Positions 23,831 through 32,163 are shown, counted from the stretch's first letter. The stretch is 39,959 nucleotides of DNA from Amycolatopsis kentuckyensis (GCF_002155975.1 NZ_MUMI01000125.1:1-39959), one strand, 5' to 3'. Numbers and translations are program-made. The notes: generated by a model not told the origin, from the letters alone.

Positions 23831-25951
23831 ATGACTGGGGAAGTCCGAATCAGTGATCAAGCACGCGCGGTGGCCGGCCGCACGCTGGACGCGGCGTTGC
23901 GCGAAGGCCGGCTCGATCTGGCCGAGTACGAACGGCGGCTGGTGGTCGTCCAGGCCGCCCGGGTGCGCAAGGACCTGACGCCGGCCGTCGCCGATCTGCC
24001 CGATGGTTCCGGCCGCACCGGCCCGGGACTGCGGATCGCCGCCGCGGACCGGGAACGGGCGCTGGTCCGGCTGGCCGCCGCCCTGACCGACGGCCGCCTC
24101 GACGCGCGCGCCTACGCCGACGGCGAGGAACTGCTGAACCGAGCCGTCACCTACGCCGACGTCGACGCCGTCGTCGGCCACCTGGACGCCAAGGCCAGCC
24201 TCGCCGAGCGCGATCAGGCCGTCGCGCGCGTCGAGGCCGCGGTCGCGGGCGGCCTGCTGGATCCGGCCGAGCAGCACGACCGCGTGGCCGCGATCCGGCG
24301 GGCGACCACCGACGCCCAGCTGGCCGCCCTGGTGGCCGACCTGCCCGCCGGTTCGGGCCCGGCCCGGTCACCGCGCGCCTCGCACGCGGACCGGGAAGCC
24401 GTGGTGGCGCAACTGCACGACGCCGTCGAGGCGGGGGTGCTCGACCTTCCGGAGTTCGACGAGCGGGTGCGCGCGGTCTACGCGGCACGGCTGCGCGACG
24501 AGCTGGCGAGGCTGGTGGCGGACCTGCCGCAACCGGCCGCGGAACCAGCTCCGCCCGGGGCTGTCCTGCCCCTGGCACCGCCCGTCCACGTTCCCCCGGC
24601 GGCGCCGTCGCTTCGGGACGGCAAGAACTCCCGCCTGCTCGCCAGCCTGGCCGGCTTCACCATGACGGGCAGCGTGGTCGTCCTGGGCGCACTGGGTTTG
24701 GGCCTCTTGGCCGTGCTGGCGGCGATCGGTGGGGCGATCCTGGTGACCGTGCTCGTGGTGCGCAGTATCCGCATCACGACGGCGGCCATCGACGGGGAGT
24801 CCGCCGCTCGTGCCGCGGAGTGGGATCGCCGGATGGCCCCGCCGCCGCTCGCCGAAGCGACGTGGGTCGACGTGGACCCGGCCGAGTGGACGCCGAAGGA
24901 GCGGCCGCCGCGCCCGCGAACGCGGGTCCAGCCGGCCCCGCCGACGCTGGAGCAAGCGACGTGGGCCGACGTCGCCCCGGCCGAGTGGACGCCCGAGGAG
25001 GAAGAGGAGCCGCGCCCGCGGACGCTGGGCCGGCACAAAGGCGACCTCCTGTCGATGACGGCCCTGGTCCTGCCCGACGGCACCCCGGTGGCGATCACCG
25101 GCGGCCGGGACAACAAGGCCCGGGTGTGGGACCTGAACGACGACTCGTGGCGGCACACGCTCGACGGCCACACCCACGACGTGGTGGGCATCGCCGCCAT
25201 GGTCCTGCCGGACGGTGTCCCGGTCGCGGTGACGGTCAGCCCGGACCGGACCGCCCGCGTGTGGGACCTCCGTGACGGGTCGCAACGTGGTGCGCCGCTG
25301 AAAGTGGGCTACGAGCCGCACGGGGTGAGCTGCCTGTCCCTGGCCGACGGCACGCCGGTCGTGGTCGTCCACAACGTGTCCGAGGGGATCCGGCGGTGGG
25401 ACCTGCGGGACCACAAGGCGCTCGGGAAGGTCGGCAACGGCGACTACGACGTTTTCGTCGACCGGATGCACCCGGTGGTGCTCCCCGACGGCCTGGCGGT
25501 CGCCCTGGCCACCGACTGGGAGGGCCCGATCAAGGCGCTGGACCTGACGACCGGCAAGACCCGGTTCGAGCTGCGCGGCCACACCCATTCCGTGCAGGCG
25601 ATCGACACCGCGGTGCTGCCCGACGGCACGCCGGTCGCGGTGTCGGTGAGCGGGGACAAGACGATCCGCATCTGGGACCTGCAGCGCCGCGCCCTGCGCC
25701 ACACCATCACCGGCCTGATCGACGTCCTGGAAGCGGTCGTGTGCACGTCCCTTCCGGACGGCACCCCGATCGCGGTCGCCTGCGACTACGAGCGGAACAC
25801 GACGGTGCGGGACCTGAGGGACGGTTCCGAGCTGCCGCACCGGCTCGAGCTGTGGGGCAACCTCCTCGGCGCGGTCGCGCTCCCGGACCGGACGCTGGTC
25901 CTCGGACTGGCCGACGACGACTCCGCCGCGGCCGTCCACGAGCTGACCTAG
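23831..25951 (+). CDS. Membrane protein with four DUF1707 repeats and a WD40-like propeller
   Basis: 706 aa. Four tandem DUF1707 (SHOCT-like) repeats of about 53 residues start near 5, 67, 120 and 181, each with the pattern D/ER..AV..L..A...G.LD..E...R and ending in VADLP or similar. After a Pro-rich linker, a hydrophobic segment (about 272-316) predicts one or two membrane spans. Two near-identical units, EATWVDVDPAEWTPKE and QATWADVAPAEWTPEE, lead into a C-terminal repeat region (about 400-706) with ARVWDL, IRRWDL, IRIWDL and TVRDL, typical WD40 strands. No catalytic domain is visible; a scaffold or sensor is likely. A TATTCT box at 23819-23824 six nt before ATG 23831 predicts a leaderless mRNA. 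Its TAG stop shares CTAG with the convergent gene. Confidence 0.88.
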   Translation: MTGEVRISDQARAVAGRTLDAALREGRLDLAEYERRLVVVQAARVRKDLTPAVADLPDGSGRTGPGLRIAAADRERALVRLAAALTDGRLDARAYADGEELLNRAVTYADVDAVVGHLDAKASLAERDQAVARVEAAVAGGLLDPAEQHDRVAAIRRATTDAQLAALVADLPAGSGPARSPRASHADREAVVAQLHDAVEAGVLDLPEFDERVRAVYAARLRDELARLVADLPQPAAEPAPPGAVLPLAPPVHVPPAAPSLRDGKNSRLLASLAGFTMTGSVVVLGALGLGLLAVLAAIGGAILVTVLVVRSIRITTAAIDGESAARAAEWDRRMAPPPLAEATWVDVDPAEWTPKERPPRPRTRVQPAPPTLEQATWADVAPAEWTPEEEEEPRPRTLGRHKGDLLSMTALVLPDGTPVAITGGRDNKARVWDLNDDSWRHTLDGHTHDVVGIAAMVLPDGVPVAVTVSPDRTARVWDLRDGSQRGAPLKVGYEPHGVSCLSLADGTPVVVVHNVSEGIRRWDLRDHKALGKVGNGDYDVFVDRMHPVVLPDGLAVALATDWEGPIKALDLTTGKTRFELRGHTHSVQAIDTAVLPDGTPVAVSVSGDKTIRIWDLQRRALRHTITGLIDVLEAVVCTSLPDGTPIAVACDYERNTTVRDLRDGSELPHRLELWGNLLGAVALPDRTLVLGLADDDSAAAVHELT

Positions 25952-26460
25952 GCGCTGACCTGCCGGGCCCGGTGCTCGGCGACGTGCACCCTCGTCGCAC
26001 AGCGCGTCGAGCAGAACCGGCGACGGCCGTTGCGCGAGGTATCCACGTACGCCGTTTCGCAGCCTTCGCGGCCGCAGATGCCCAGGCGGTCCGGGGCCTC
26101 GCACACCAGGTGGGCCAGCCCGCCCGCGGTGTACGCGCGGACCCGGCCGACCGGCCCGGCGTCCTCCGCCGAGTAGTGCAGGTGGGGTGGCTTGCCGTCG
26201 TGGGTGGTGATGTACGGGCGGCACGCCGCTTCGGCCAGCAGCTCGTTGACCAGCTCCGGACGGTCGCCGGCGTCGGCGGCGAACACCGGCCGCAGGCGGC
26301 GGGCCCAGGCACCGATCAGGGCCGCTTCGCCGTCGGTCAGGGCCCTGATGGCCGCCATGCCGTTGCGGACCATCCCGTCCAGGAGCTCGCTCGAGGATCC
26401 GGCGTTCACCAGGTCGGCGGCCACCAGCGCGGCCGGGCCACCGTAAGGGTTGAAGTGCAC
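25948..26460 (-). CDS. CGNR zinc-finger (ABATE domain) putative regulator
   Basis: 170 aa. An N-terminal helical domain (about 1-115), beginning VHFNPYGGPAALVAADLVN, is the stress-linked domain of this family. The C-terminal zinc finger is CGREGCETAYVDTSRNGRRRFCSTRCATRVHVAEHR, matching the CGNR pattern with paired Cys and a basic end suited to DNA binding. GTG 26460 was chosen because the domain starts there; a TGTAAT -10-like box on the minus strand (26472-26467) is six nt upstream. The stop codon TAG (25950-25948) shares CTAG with the stop of the convergent WD40 gene. It diverges from a small zinc-ribbon gene with only 25 bp between. Confidence 0.9.
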   Translation of the reverse strand: MHFNPYGGPAALVAADLVNAGSSSELLDGMVRNGMAAIRALTDGEAALIGAWARRLRPVFAADAGDRPELVNELLAEAACRPYITTHDGKPPHLHYSAEDAGPVGRVRAYTAGGLAHLVCEAPDRLGICGREGCETAYVDTSRNGRRRFCSTRCATRVHVAEHRARQVSA

Positions 26461-26485
26461 TAAGCCATTACAGCACGATCGGGGC

Positions 26486-26650
26486 ATGGACCGGAACCGT
26501 TGCCCCCGCTGCGGCTGGCCGCTCGCCGAACTCCCGGCGGCCGCGGCGCAGCCCGTCACTCCCCGGCTCGACTACGTGCGCTGCGTCTGCGGCAGCTGGC
26601 TCGCCCGCTGGGACGGCGAAGTCGTCGGCGCGACCCGCTCGGCGCCGTGA
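26486..26650 (+). CDS. Small zinc-ribbon-like protein
   Basis: 54 aa. Two Cys pairs, CPRCGW (residues 6-11) and CVCGSW near residues 33-38, are spaced as in minimal zinc ribbons. No other domain fits. It starts 25 bp from the divergent CGNR regulator, so the two must share overlapping promoter DNA, and ends 1 nt before the convergent recombinase gene. Its real status rests on the Cys motifs and the snug fit between neighbours. Confidence 0.6.
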   Translation: MDRNRCPRCGWPLAELPAAAAQPVTPRLDYVRCVCGSWLARWDGEVVGATRSAP

Positions 26651-26651
26651 C

Positions 26652-27686
26652 TCAAAGGTCGAGTGCGCCCGCCGCGTTGTCGTTCCACTGGTCGACGCGG
26701 CGGATGTACTCGTACAGCGCCCGGCTGCCGCGCACCCAGCGGCCCTGATCGGCGATCGCGAGGTCGTCGGCCCCGGCCCGGCGGGCCTCGGTGGCGAACC
26801 CGGACCGCAGCGAGTGCCCGGTCACCGGGTACGGCAGCCCCGCGCGCACACCCGCCCGGGTGAGGATCTGGTTGACGCCGGTGGTGCTCAACGCGGGCTC
26901 GCCGACGTTGCCGTGCCGATCCACGCGGCGGAACGCCGGCCCTTCGGTGATGCCCGCGCCCGAGCGCCAGGCGTGCCAGGCCCGCACCGGGTCGGTGTCG
27001 GCGTTCTCGCGCCGCGGGACGACCATGTCGCCGGTGCTCTTGCCGTGCCGGACGGTCACCGCCAAGCCCCGGTCGTCGACCGGCTGCACGTCGGTGACCA
27101 GCAGGTTCGCCAGATCGGAGCAGCGCGCGGCGATGGGGAAGCCGATCAGCAGCATCGCCCGGTCGCGCGCGCCGGCCAGGGTGTCGGGACACGCGCGCGA
27201 CATCGCCCGCAGGTCGGCGAGGGTGACCATGGTGGCCTTGCCGCGGCCGCGCTGGACGCCCTCCCGCGCCAGCCGCTGCCGATATCCCTTCAACGCCCGC
27301 CACGCGGCGCGGCTGGCTTCGGGGTCGACGATCACCTTGTGGTGACGCAGCCCGGCGAGCGCGCCGGTGAGGCGCCGCTCGATCGTCGACGGCGCCGCCG
27401 GGGCGGCCCGTTCGGGGACTTCGGGCACGGCCCGTTCGTCCGGCCGCAGCGTGCGGCCGCGTTCCAGCCACACGACGAACCCGGTCAGCGCGCCGATCGT
27501 CGCCGACAGCGGCGGGATCCCGGCTTCGGCGGTGTAGTCCTGCCAGACCTGCCAGTCCTGGGCGTAGGCCTTGAGCGTGTTGGGCGGCCGCTGCTCGTCG
27601 ACGTGCCGGGCGGCGGCCTCGTCCAGCAGCGCCAGCCGTTCGCGGGCGCTCAGCGCGGCGTCGGTCACCGGTTCCAGCTCGGGCAC
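26652..27686 (-). CDS. Tyrosine recombinase/integrase (XerC-like)
   Basis: 344 aa. The N-terminal SAM-like core-binding domain (about 30-150, RPPNTLKAYAQDWQVWQDYTAE) is followed by the catalytic domain with Arg in IAARCSDLANL, Lys in VRHGKSTG, the HxxR box GHSLRSGFATEARRAG, a late Arg/Trp in ADQGRWVRGS and the nucleophile Tyr in ALYEYIRR. The set is complete, so it should be active. The GTG start at 27686 has a TAACCT -10 box (27698-27693, minus strand) six nt upstream. No relaxase, replication, phage or att-bearing tRNA gene is visible nearby, so it appears to be an orphan. Confidence 0.92.
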   Translation of the reverse strand: MPELEPVTDAALSARERLALLDEAAARHVDEQRPPNTLKAYAQDWQVWQDYTAEAGIPPLSATIGALTGFVVWLERGRTLRPDERAVPEVPERAAPAAPSTIERRLTGALAGLRHHKVIVDPEASRAAWRALKGYRQRLAREGVQRGRGKATMVTLADLRAMSRACPDTLAGARDRAMLLIGFPIAARCSDLANLLVTDVQPVDDRGLAVTVRHGKSTGDMVVPRRENADTDPVRAWHAWRSGAGITEGPAFRRVDRHGNVGEPALSTTGVNQILTRAGVRAGLPYPVTGHSLRSGFATEARRAGADDLAIADQGRWVRGSRALYEYIRRVDQWNDNAAGALDL

Positions 27687-27695
27687 GCGCCGAGG

Positions 27696-28487
27696 TTACG
27701 GGATGTCGATCTCCGCGGGCAGGAACCGGTCCAGGGCGTCGGCCACCTCGCCGGGACGTTCCAGCGTCTGGATGTGCGGAGCACCGGTCACGACCTCGAA
27801 CTTCGCGCCACCGCCGATTCGGCCGGCGATGGCCGCCATGCCCTCGACCGTGATCGACGCGTCCGCGTCGCCGGCGAGCGCCAGCGCCGGTGCCAGGAAA
27901 TCGCGAAGCCGTTCGTAGACGTCGAGACCGCCGTAGCCGCGCCAGATCGACGCCCAGGTGGCCGGGTCGAACGAGGCGACGCATTCGCGGGCGTAGCGCA
28001 CCTCGTCGGTGTCGGCTTCGAGTGCTTCCGGGGTGAACCAGCGTTCCAGCGTGGGCGCGACGAGCGCGGTCATGCCGTCGGTTTCGGCGAGCCGCGCGCG
28101 CTGCTCGAAGGCCTCGGGCACCGGCCGGTCCGGTGCGGCCATCAGCGTGAGCGATGCGAAGCGCCCGGGCGCGGCGACGGCGGCGGTCTGCGCGATCGCC
28201 CCGCCCAGCGACAGCCCGGCGACGTGGGCGGTGTCCAGTTCGAGCGCGTCCAGCACGGCCACGAGGTCGGCCGCGGTGGCCGCCATGGTGAACGGCAGCG
28301 GCGCCGCGGCGGCGCTGCCGTGCCCGCGCACGTCGTAGGCGAACACCCGGCGGCCTTCGGCGAGGCGGTCGAGTACCGGGTCCCACATCCGGCGGTCGAG
28401 GCCGAGGGAGTGGACGAGCAGCACGGCGGGTCCCCGGGTGCCGCGAGCGGTCACCGTGGTCTCGTGGTCGGAGGCGTTGACCTTCAC
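27696..28487 (-). CDS. Alpha/beta hydrolase (3-oxoadipate enol-lactonase-like)
   Basis: 263 aa. Oxyanion strand LLVHSLGLDRRMW, then VFAYDVRGHG, nucleophile elbow GLSLGG (Ser), an acid region LALAGDADASI and a C-terminal TGAPHIQTLERPGE holding the His. This order is typical of PcaD-like lactonases and esterases. No other catechol-pathway gene is close, so the substrate stays open. The GTG start at 28487 has AAGG close by. The TAA stop overlaps the -10 box of the downstream recombinase. Confidence 0.88.
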   Translation of the reverse strand: MKVNASDHETTVTARGTRGPAVLLVHSLGLDRRMWDPVLDRLAEGRRVFAYDVRGHGSAAAAPLPFTMAATAADLVAVLDALELDTAHVAGLSLGGAIAQTAAVAAPGRFASLTLMAAPDRPVPEAFEQRARLAETDGMTALVAPTLERWFTPEALEADTDEVRYARECVASFDPATWASIWRGYGGLDVYERLRDFLAPALALAGDADASITVEGMAAIAGRIGGGAKFEVVTGAPHIQTLERPGEVADALDRFLPAEIDIP

Positions 28488-28534
28488 GCCTTGATCCTCG
28501 CAGTGGCGCCCACGGAGAATCCGTGCCGGGTGAC

Positions 28535-28563
28535 TGTCGATCCACGCGGGTGCCGTTCGTATC
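28535..28563 (+). promoter_or_regulatory. Candidate ECF42 promoter P1 (DGPF-ECF operon)
   Basis: TGTCGA (28535-28540), 17 nt, CGTATC (28558-28563), with GCCGTT just before CGT. It ends 31 nt upstream of the DGPF start (GTG 28595). The same signature occurs at 37397-37425 and 36128-36156, and ECF42 sigma factors are known to control DGPF genes. Confidence 0.7.
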
Positions 28564-28594
28564 AGCGTCGGAAGCCCGATCCGAGGAGGACGAC

Positions 28595-28939
28595 GTGAAG
28601 CAGTACCTGCTCAGCATCTACCAGCCCGACGGCCCGACCCCGCCGCCGGAGGTCCTGGACGGCATCGTGCGCAAGCTCGACGCGCTGAACGCCGACCTCA
28701 AGGCCGCTGGGGCGTGGGTGTTCGCGGGCGGGCTGCACCCGCCGTCGAGCGCCACCGTGCTGCGGGCCGCCGACGGCGACACCCTCGTCACCGACGGCCC
28801 GTACACCGAAGGCAAGGAACACCTCGGCGGGTTCACGATCATCACCGCGCCCGACCTCGACGCCGCGCTCACCTGGGGCGGCCGGCTCGCCGACGCCGTC
28901 GCGCCGCTGCCGGTCGAGGTGCGCCCCTTCCGCGGATGA
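28595..28939 (+). CDS. DGPF/YCII-domain protein 1
   Basis: 114 aa, single YCII-related (DGPF) domain: [13 protein letters not shown] at the start, [39 protein letters not shown] in the core. The name motif DGPF appears as DGPY. These small ferredoxin-fold proteins have unknown biochemical roles but are the standard partners of ECF42 sigma factors. GAGGAGG (28583-28589) precedes GTG 28595 by 5 nt. Its TGA overlaps the sigma gene's ATG (ATGA), so the two are translationally coupled. Transcription is probably from P1. Confidence 0.92.
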   Translation: MKQYLLSIYQPDGPTPPPEVLDGIVRKLDALNADLKAAGAWVFAGGLHPPSSATVLRAADGDTLVTDGPYTEGKEHLGGFTIITAPDLDAALTWGGRLADAVAPLPVEVRPFRG

Positions 28940-30126
28940 GGGTCGAGGAGGTCTTCGCCGCGGAGTACGGCCGGGCCGTGTCGGTTCTCGTGCGGGTCTT
29001 CGGCGACATCGACGTCGCCGAGGAGGCCGTGCAGGACGCGTTCGCCGAGGCGGTCCGGCGGTGGCCCTCGGCCGGGCTCCCGCCGAGCCCGGCGGGCTGG
29101 ATCATCACCACCGCCCGCAACCGCGCCGTCGACCGGCTGCGCCGCGAGGCCGCCCGGGCGGACAAGCACGCTCAGGCCGCGCTGCTGCACGCGGAAACCG
29201 AGCCCGTGGAGGAGGGCGCCGTGCCCGACGAGCGGCTCCGGCTGATCTTCACCTGCTGCCACCCGGCGCTGGCCCGGCCCGCGCAGGTCGCGCTGACGCT
29301 GCGGCTGCTCGGCGGGCTGACCACGGCCCAGATCGCGGCCGCGTTCCTGGTCGCCGAGCCGACGATGGCCCAGCGGATCGTCCGGGCGAAGAACAAGATC
29401 CGGGACGCGGGTATCCCGTACCGCGTCCCGCGGGACGCCGACCTGCCCGCGCGGTTGGCCGCGGTGCTCGCCGTGCTGTACCTGATCTTCAACGAGGGGT
29501 ACGCGGCCAGCGCGGGGGAGGAGCTGGTGCGTGCCGAGCTGTGCCGCGAGGCGATCCGGCTCACCCGCGTCCTGGCGGGGCTGATGCCCGACGAGCCCGA
29601 GGTGTGGGGTCTGCTCGCGCTGATGCTGCTGATCGACGCCCGCCGCGAGGCGCGCACGACCGCGTCCGGCGAGGTCGTCCTGCTGGCCGACCAGGACCGG
29701 TCGCGCTGGGACGCCGGGCTGATCGCCGAGGGCCAGGAGATCGTCCGCCGCTGCCTGCGCCGCAACCAACCGGGCCCGTACCAGATCCAGGCGGCGATCC
29801 AGGCCGTCCACAGCGACGCGCCCACGGACTGGGCGCAGGTCAAGGCGCTGTACGACCAGCTGCTGGCCCACACGCCGACGCCGGTGGTAGCGGTGAACCG
29901 GGCGGTGGCGGTCGCCGAGGTCGACGGCCCCGCCGTGGCGCTGGAACTGGTCGAGCGCCTGGAGCTGCCGCGGTTCCCGCTGTTCCACGCGATCCGGGCG
30001 GACCTGCTGGCGCGGGTGGGCCGCCGGGAGGAGGCGGCCGCGGCTTACGCGGCGGCCATCGAGCTCACCCGCAACGCGGCGGAGCGCGCTCTCCTGGAAC
30101 GGAAGCGCGCGTCAACCCTGAGTTGA
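28936..30126 (+). CDS. ECF42-type RNA polymerase sigma factor 1
   Basis: 396 aa. Sigma region 2 (about 5-75: [35 protein letters not shown]) and region 4 (about 100-155: [31 protein letters not shown]) are followed by the long helical, TPR-like C-terminal extension that defines the ECF42 group ([42 protein letters not shown]). No anti-sigma gene is adjacent, as expected for this group, in which the extension itself regulates activity. ATG 28936 overlaps the DGPF stop. It is closely related to a second copy at 36092-37366. Confidence 0.93.
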   Translation: MRVEEVFAAEYGRAVSVLVRVFGDIDVAEEAVQDAFAEAVRRWPSAGLPPSPAGWIITTARNRAVDRLRREAARADKHAQAALLHAETEPVEEGAVPDERLRLIFTCCHPALARPAQVALTLRLLGGLTTAQIAAAFLVAEPTMAQRIVRAKNKIRDAGIPYRVPRDADLPARLAAVLAVLYLIFNEGYAASAGEELVRAELCREAIRLTRVLAGLMPDEPEVWGLLALMLLIDARREARTTASGEVVLLADQDRSRWDAGLIAEGQEIVRRCLRRNQPGPYQIQAAIQAVHSDAPTDWAQVKALYDQLLAHTPTPVVAVNRAVAVAEVDGPAVALELVERLELPRFPLFHAIRADLLARVGRREEAAAAYAAAIELTRNAAERALLERKRASTLS

Positions 30127-30247
30127 CATTTCGGGGGGTCCTAGTTTTTCCGGCCCCCATTCCGGCCCTTGTCGGCCCCTCGCTCATCCACCTGATTCTG
30201 AGTTGGGATATGTGACCTTATCCGAACTCAAAACCGTCATCATCTAT

Positions 30248-30299
30248 CTTCTGATTTTGAACAGTTGCTTCTGGTTCTAATCAGAAGCTTTGATAGGGT
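30248..30299 (+). promoter_or_regulatory. AT-rich promoter/operator of the zinc-finger coiled-coil gene
   Basis: A near-palindrome CTTCTGGTTCTAATCAGAAG (30268-30287, 8 of 10 pairs) is preceded exactly 20 bp upstream by a matching half-site CTTCTGATT (30248-30256); a further CTGATTCTGAGTTG lies at 30192-30205. A TAGGGT -10 box (30294-30299) is 7 nt before ATG 30307. The stretch 30181-30300 is 51/120 G+C by hand count, far below its surroundings. The rest of 30127-30306 holds no gene; a G6/C5 pair at 30133-30158 is too loose to call a terminator. Confidence 0.55.
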
Positions 30300-30306
30300 G
30301 CGTGCC

Positions 30307-31371
30307 ATGACGGAAGACGCTGGTCAGGTGCGGGTATGCGAGTACCGGAGGTGCGGAGCGCCGCTGCCACCGGCGGTGGGGCGCGGGAGCCGCGCGCGGT
30401 TCTGCCAGGACGGGAAAACCTGGGGCCGCCGCAACCTCAGCTGCCGGGACGCCGAAGCTGTGCTCGCGGACGCCGAGTCGCTGCGGGAGAGCGACACGGA
30501 GCTGGACGACACCGCCGTCACCGCGCTCGCCGGCCAGGTGGACCGGGTGCTCGAACCGGCCCGTGGGCTCGTCGAGACCCTCACGACGCTGCGCCACCAG
30601 CTCGAGGCGACGACCGCCACCGCGCTGGCCGAACGGGACGCGGCTTTGGCCGAGGCCGACGACCACCGCCGGCAGCGTGGCCGCGCGGAAGCCGAAGCCG
30701 CACAGGCCCGCGACGTCGCCGAGACCGCCGTTGCCGAGGCGGCCGCGGCGGAGCGGGAAAAAGCGGGCGCGCTCGGGGAGCGGGATGAGGAGCGGGCCGC
30801 CCGGCGGGTTGCGGTCCAGGAGCAGCAGCGGGCCGAAGGGCAGCTGGCCGCGGTCCGCGACGAGCTCGCGCGGGTGGCCGATCGGGCCGATGCTTCCGCC
30901 GCCCTCGCCGGCGAACGCGCCGCGGTGATCGCCACGCTGACCGCCGAACTGACGGCCGCCCGGACCGCGCTCGAGGAAGAACGCGGCCGCGCTCAGGCCG
31001 CCGCCGCGCGCGCCGATGCCGTCCAGGAACGGGCCCGCGAAGACCAGGCCAGGGCGACAGCAGCCCACGAAGCCGCGCTCAACGCCGCTCGCGACGACCA
31101 CGCCAGGGCGGTGGCGGCCCACGAAGCTGCCCTCGACCGGGCCCGCACCGGGTTCGACCAGCGGCTCACCGAGATGCAGGCGGCGCACGAACAGACCGTC
31201 CGGTCGATGCACGAAACCACGACCAACCTCGGCGCCGAACTGCGTACCGCGGCCGGCCGGGCCGACACCGCCGAACGTGAGCTGGCCGGCGTGCTCACCA
31301 CCCTGCGCGGCACACCCGAGCTCCCCGAAACACTTAAGCAGTTACTTGACCGTTGGCTGCCACGGGGTTAA
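30307..31371 (+). CDS. Zinc-finger coiled-coil protein (KfrA-like in shape)
   Basis: 354 aa. The N-terminus has four Cys (CEYRRCGAPLPP, RARFCQDGKTWGRRNLSCRD), a probable zinc-binding DNA-contact module. Residues about 75-330 are an almost unbroken Ala/Glu/Arg-rich coiled coil with repeated units such as ATAAHEAALNAARDDHARA and AVAAHEAALDRARTG. This shape resembles KfrA-type plasmid proteins and some chromosome-structuring proteins; no sequence family was recognised. ATG 30307 has a TAGGGT box 7 nt upstream (leaderless prediction). Repeats in its AT-rich leader look like autoregulatory binding sites. Its last codons overlap the promoter of the next gene. Confidence 0.8.
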   Translation: MTEDAGQVRVCEYRRCGAPLPPAVGRGSRARFCQDGKTWGRRNLSCRDAEAVLADAESLRESDTELDDTAVTALAGQVDRVLEPARGLVETLTTLRHQLEATTATALAERDAALAEADDHRRQRGRAEAEAAQARDVAETAVAEAAAAEREKAGALGERDEERAARRVAVQEQQRAEGQLAAVRDELARVADRADASAALAGERAAVIATLTAELTAARTALEEERGRAQAAAARADAVQERAREDQARATAAHEAALNAARDDHARAVAAHEAALDRARTGFDQRLTEMQAAHEQTVRSMHETTTNLGAELRTAAGRADTAERELAGVLTTLRGTPELPETLKQLLDRWLPRG

Positions 31372-31388
31372 CTTAAGTAGGTGCTTAA
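31346..31388 (+). promoter_or_regulatory. Promoter/operator of the ArsR-SRPBCC pair
   Basis: TTGACC (31346-31351), 17 nt, TAACTT (31369-31374), then 6 nt to GTG 31381: a near-ideal leaderless promoter lying in the end of the upstream gene. TTAAG-TAGGTG-CTTAA (31373-31388) is a perfect inverted repeat over the start site, and a second ACTTAAG lies at 31332-31338; both are likely ArsR sites. Confidence 0.75.
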
Positions 31389-31728
31389 CCATGAGGAGTC
31401 GTTGGACCTGGTGTTCCGCGCCCTGGGCGACCGGACGCGGCGGGCACTGGTGGAGCGACTCGTGCACGGCCCGGCGTCGGTCAGTGAGCTGGCCGAGCCG
31501 CTGACCATGTCGCTCGCCGCCGTCGTGCAGCACCTGCAGGTGCTGGAGACCGCCGGGATCGTGCGGTCGGAGAAGGTCGGCCGAGTCCGCACCTGCCGGA
31601 TCGAACCGGAGGCGCTGCGTGCGGGTGAGCACTGGCTGGGGCGCCAGCGCACCGCGTGGGAGAGCAAGCTCGACCGGCTCGGCGACTTCCTCGCCGGCCC
31701 GGAGACCGCGGAAGGGAGCACGTCATGA
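31381..31728 (+). CDS. ArsR family repressor (SRPBCC-linked)
   Basis: 115 aa. Helix-turn-helix region SLDLVFRALGDRTRRALVERLVHGPASVSELAEPLTMSLAAVVQHLQVLETAGIV with wing SEKVGRVRTCRI; no metal-binding Cys. GTG 31381 was chosen over ATG 31392 because a consensus promoter ends exactly six nt before it. Its TGA overlaps the ATG of the SRPBCC gene (ATGA). This ArsR-AHSA1 pairing is common in actinobacteria; the inducer is unknown. Confidence 0.92.
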   Translation: MLNHEESLDLVFRALGDRTRRALVERLVHGPASVSELAEPLTMSLAAVVQHLQVLETAGIVRSEKVGRVRTCRIEPEALRAGEHWLGRQRTAWESKLDRLGDFLAGPETAEGSTS

Positions 31729-32159
31729 CCGTTTTGCACAGCACGTTCAGCCTCGAGCGCACCTACCCGGCGCCGCCGGAGCGGGTGTTCGCCGCTTGGG
31801 CCGACCCGGCGGCGAAGAAGCGCTGGTTCGTCTCGAAGGGCGAGCACGAACTGGACTTCCGCGCCGGTGGCCGGGAAGCCGTCGAAGGCCGCACCCCCGC
31901 CGGTGGCGTGCTGAGCTTCGTCGCCACCTACCACGACATCGTGCCCGAGCAGCGGATCGTCTTCACCGGCACGCTCAGCGGCGACGACGGGCTCGCGACC
32001 GTTTCGACGACGACCGTGGAGCTGTTCGCCGAAGGGGACGGCACGCGGCTGGTGCTCACCGAGCAGGACACCTACCTCGACGGCGCCGAGAAGCCGGAGT
32101 GGCGCGAGCAGGGCACCGGCGACTGGCTCGACCGGCTCGGCGACGAACTGAAGTCGTGA
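31725..32159 (+). CDS. SRPBCC (AHSA1-like) domain protein
   Basis: 144 aa helix-grip protein: STFSLERTYPAPPERVFAAWADPAAKKRWF at the N-terminus, DFRAGGREAVEGRTPAGGVLSF in the middle and VLTEQDTYLDGAEKPEWREQGTGDWLDRLGDEL at the end, the standard AHSA1 order. Probably binds a hydrophobic ligand and works with the coupled ArsR. ATG 31725 overlaps the ArsR stop. It ends 4 nt before the convergent AraC gene. Confidence 0.92.
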   Translation: MTVLHSTFSLERTYPAPPERVFAAWADPAAKKRWFVSKGEHELDFRAGGREAVEGRTPAGGVLSFVATYHDIVPEQRIVFTGTLSGDDGLATVSTTTVELFAEGDGTRLVLTEQDTYLDGAEKPEWREQGTGDWLDRLGDELKS

Positions 32160-32163
32160 CGGC

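Noticed and set aside
30133..30158. Terminator after ECF42-1
   Set aside because: Only five or six G-C pairs around a loop of about 15 nt; too weak to call.
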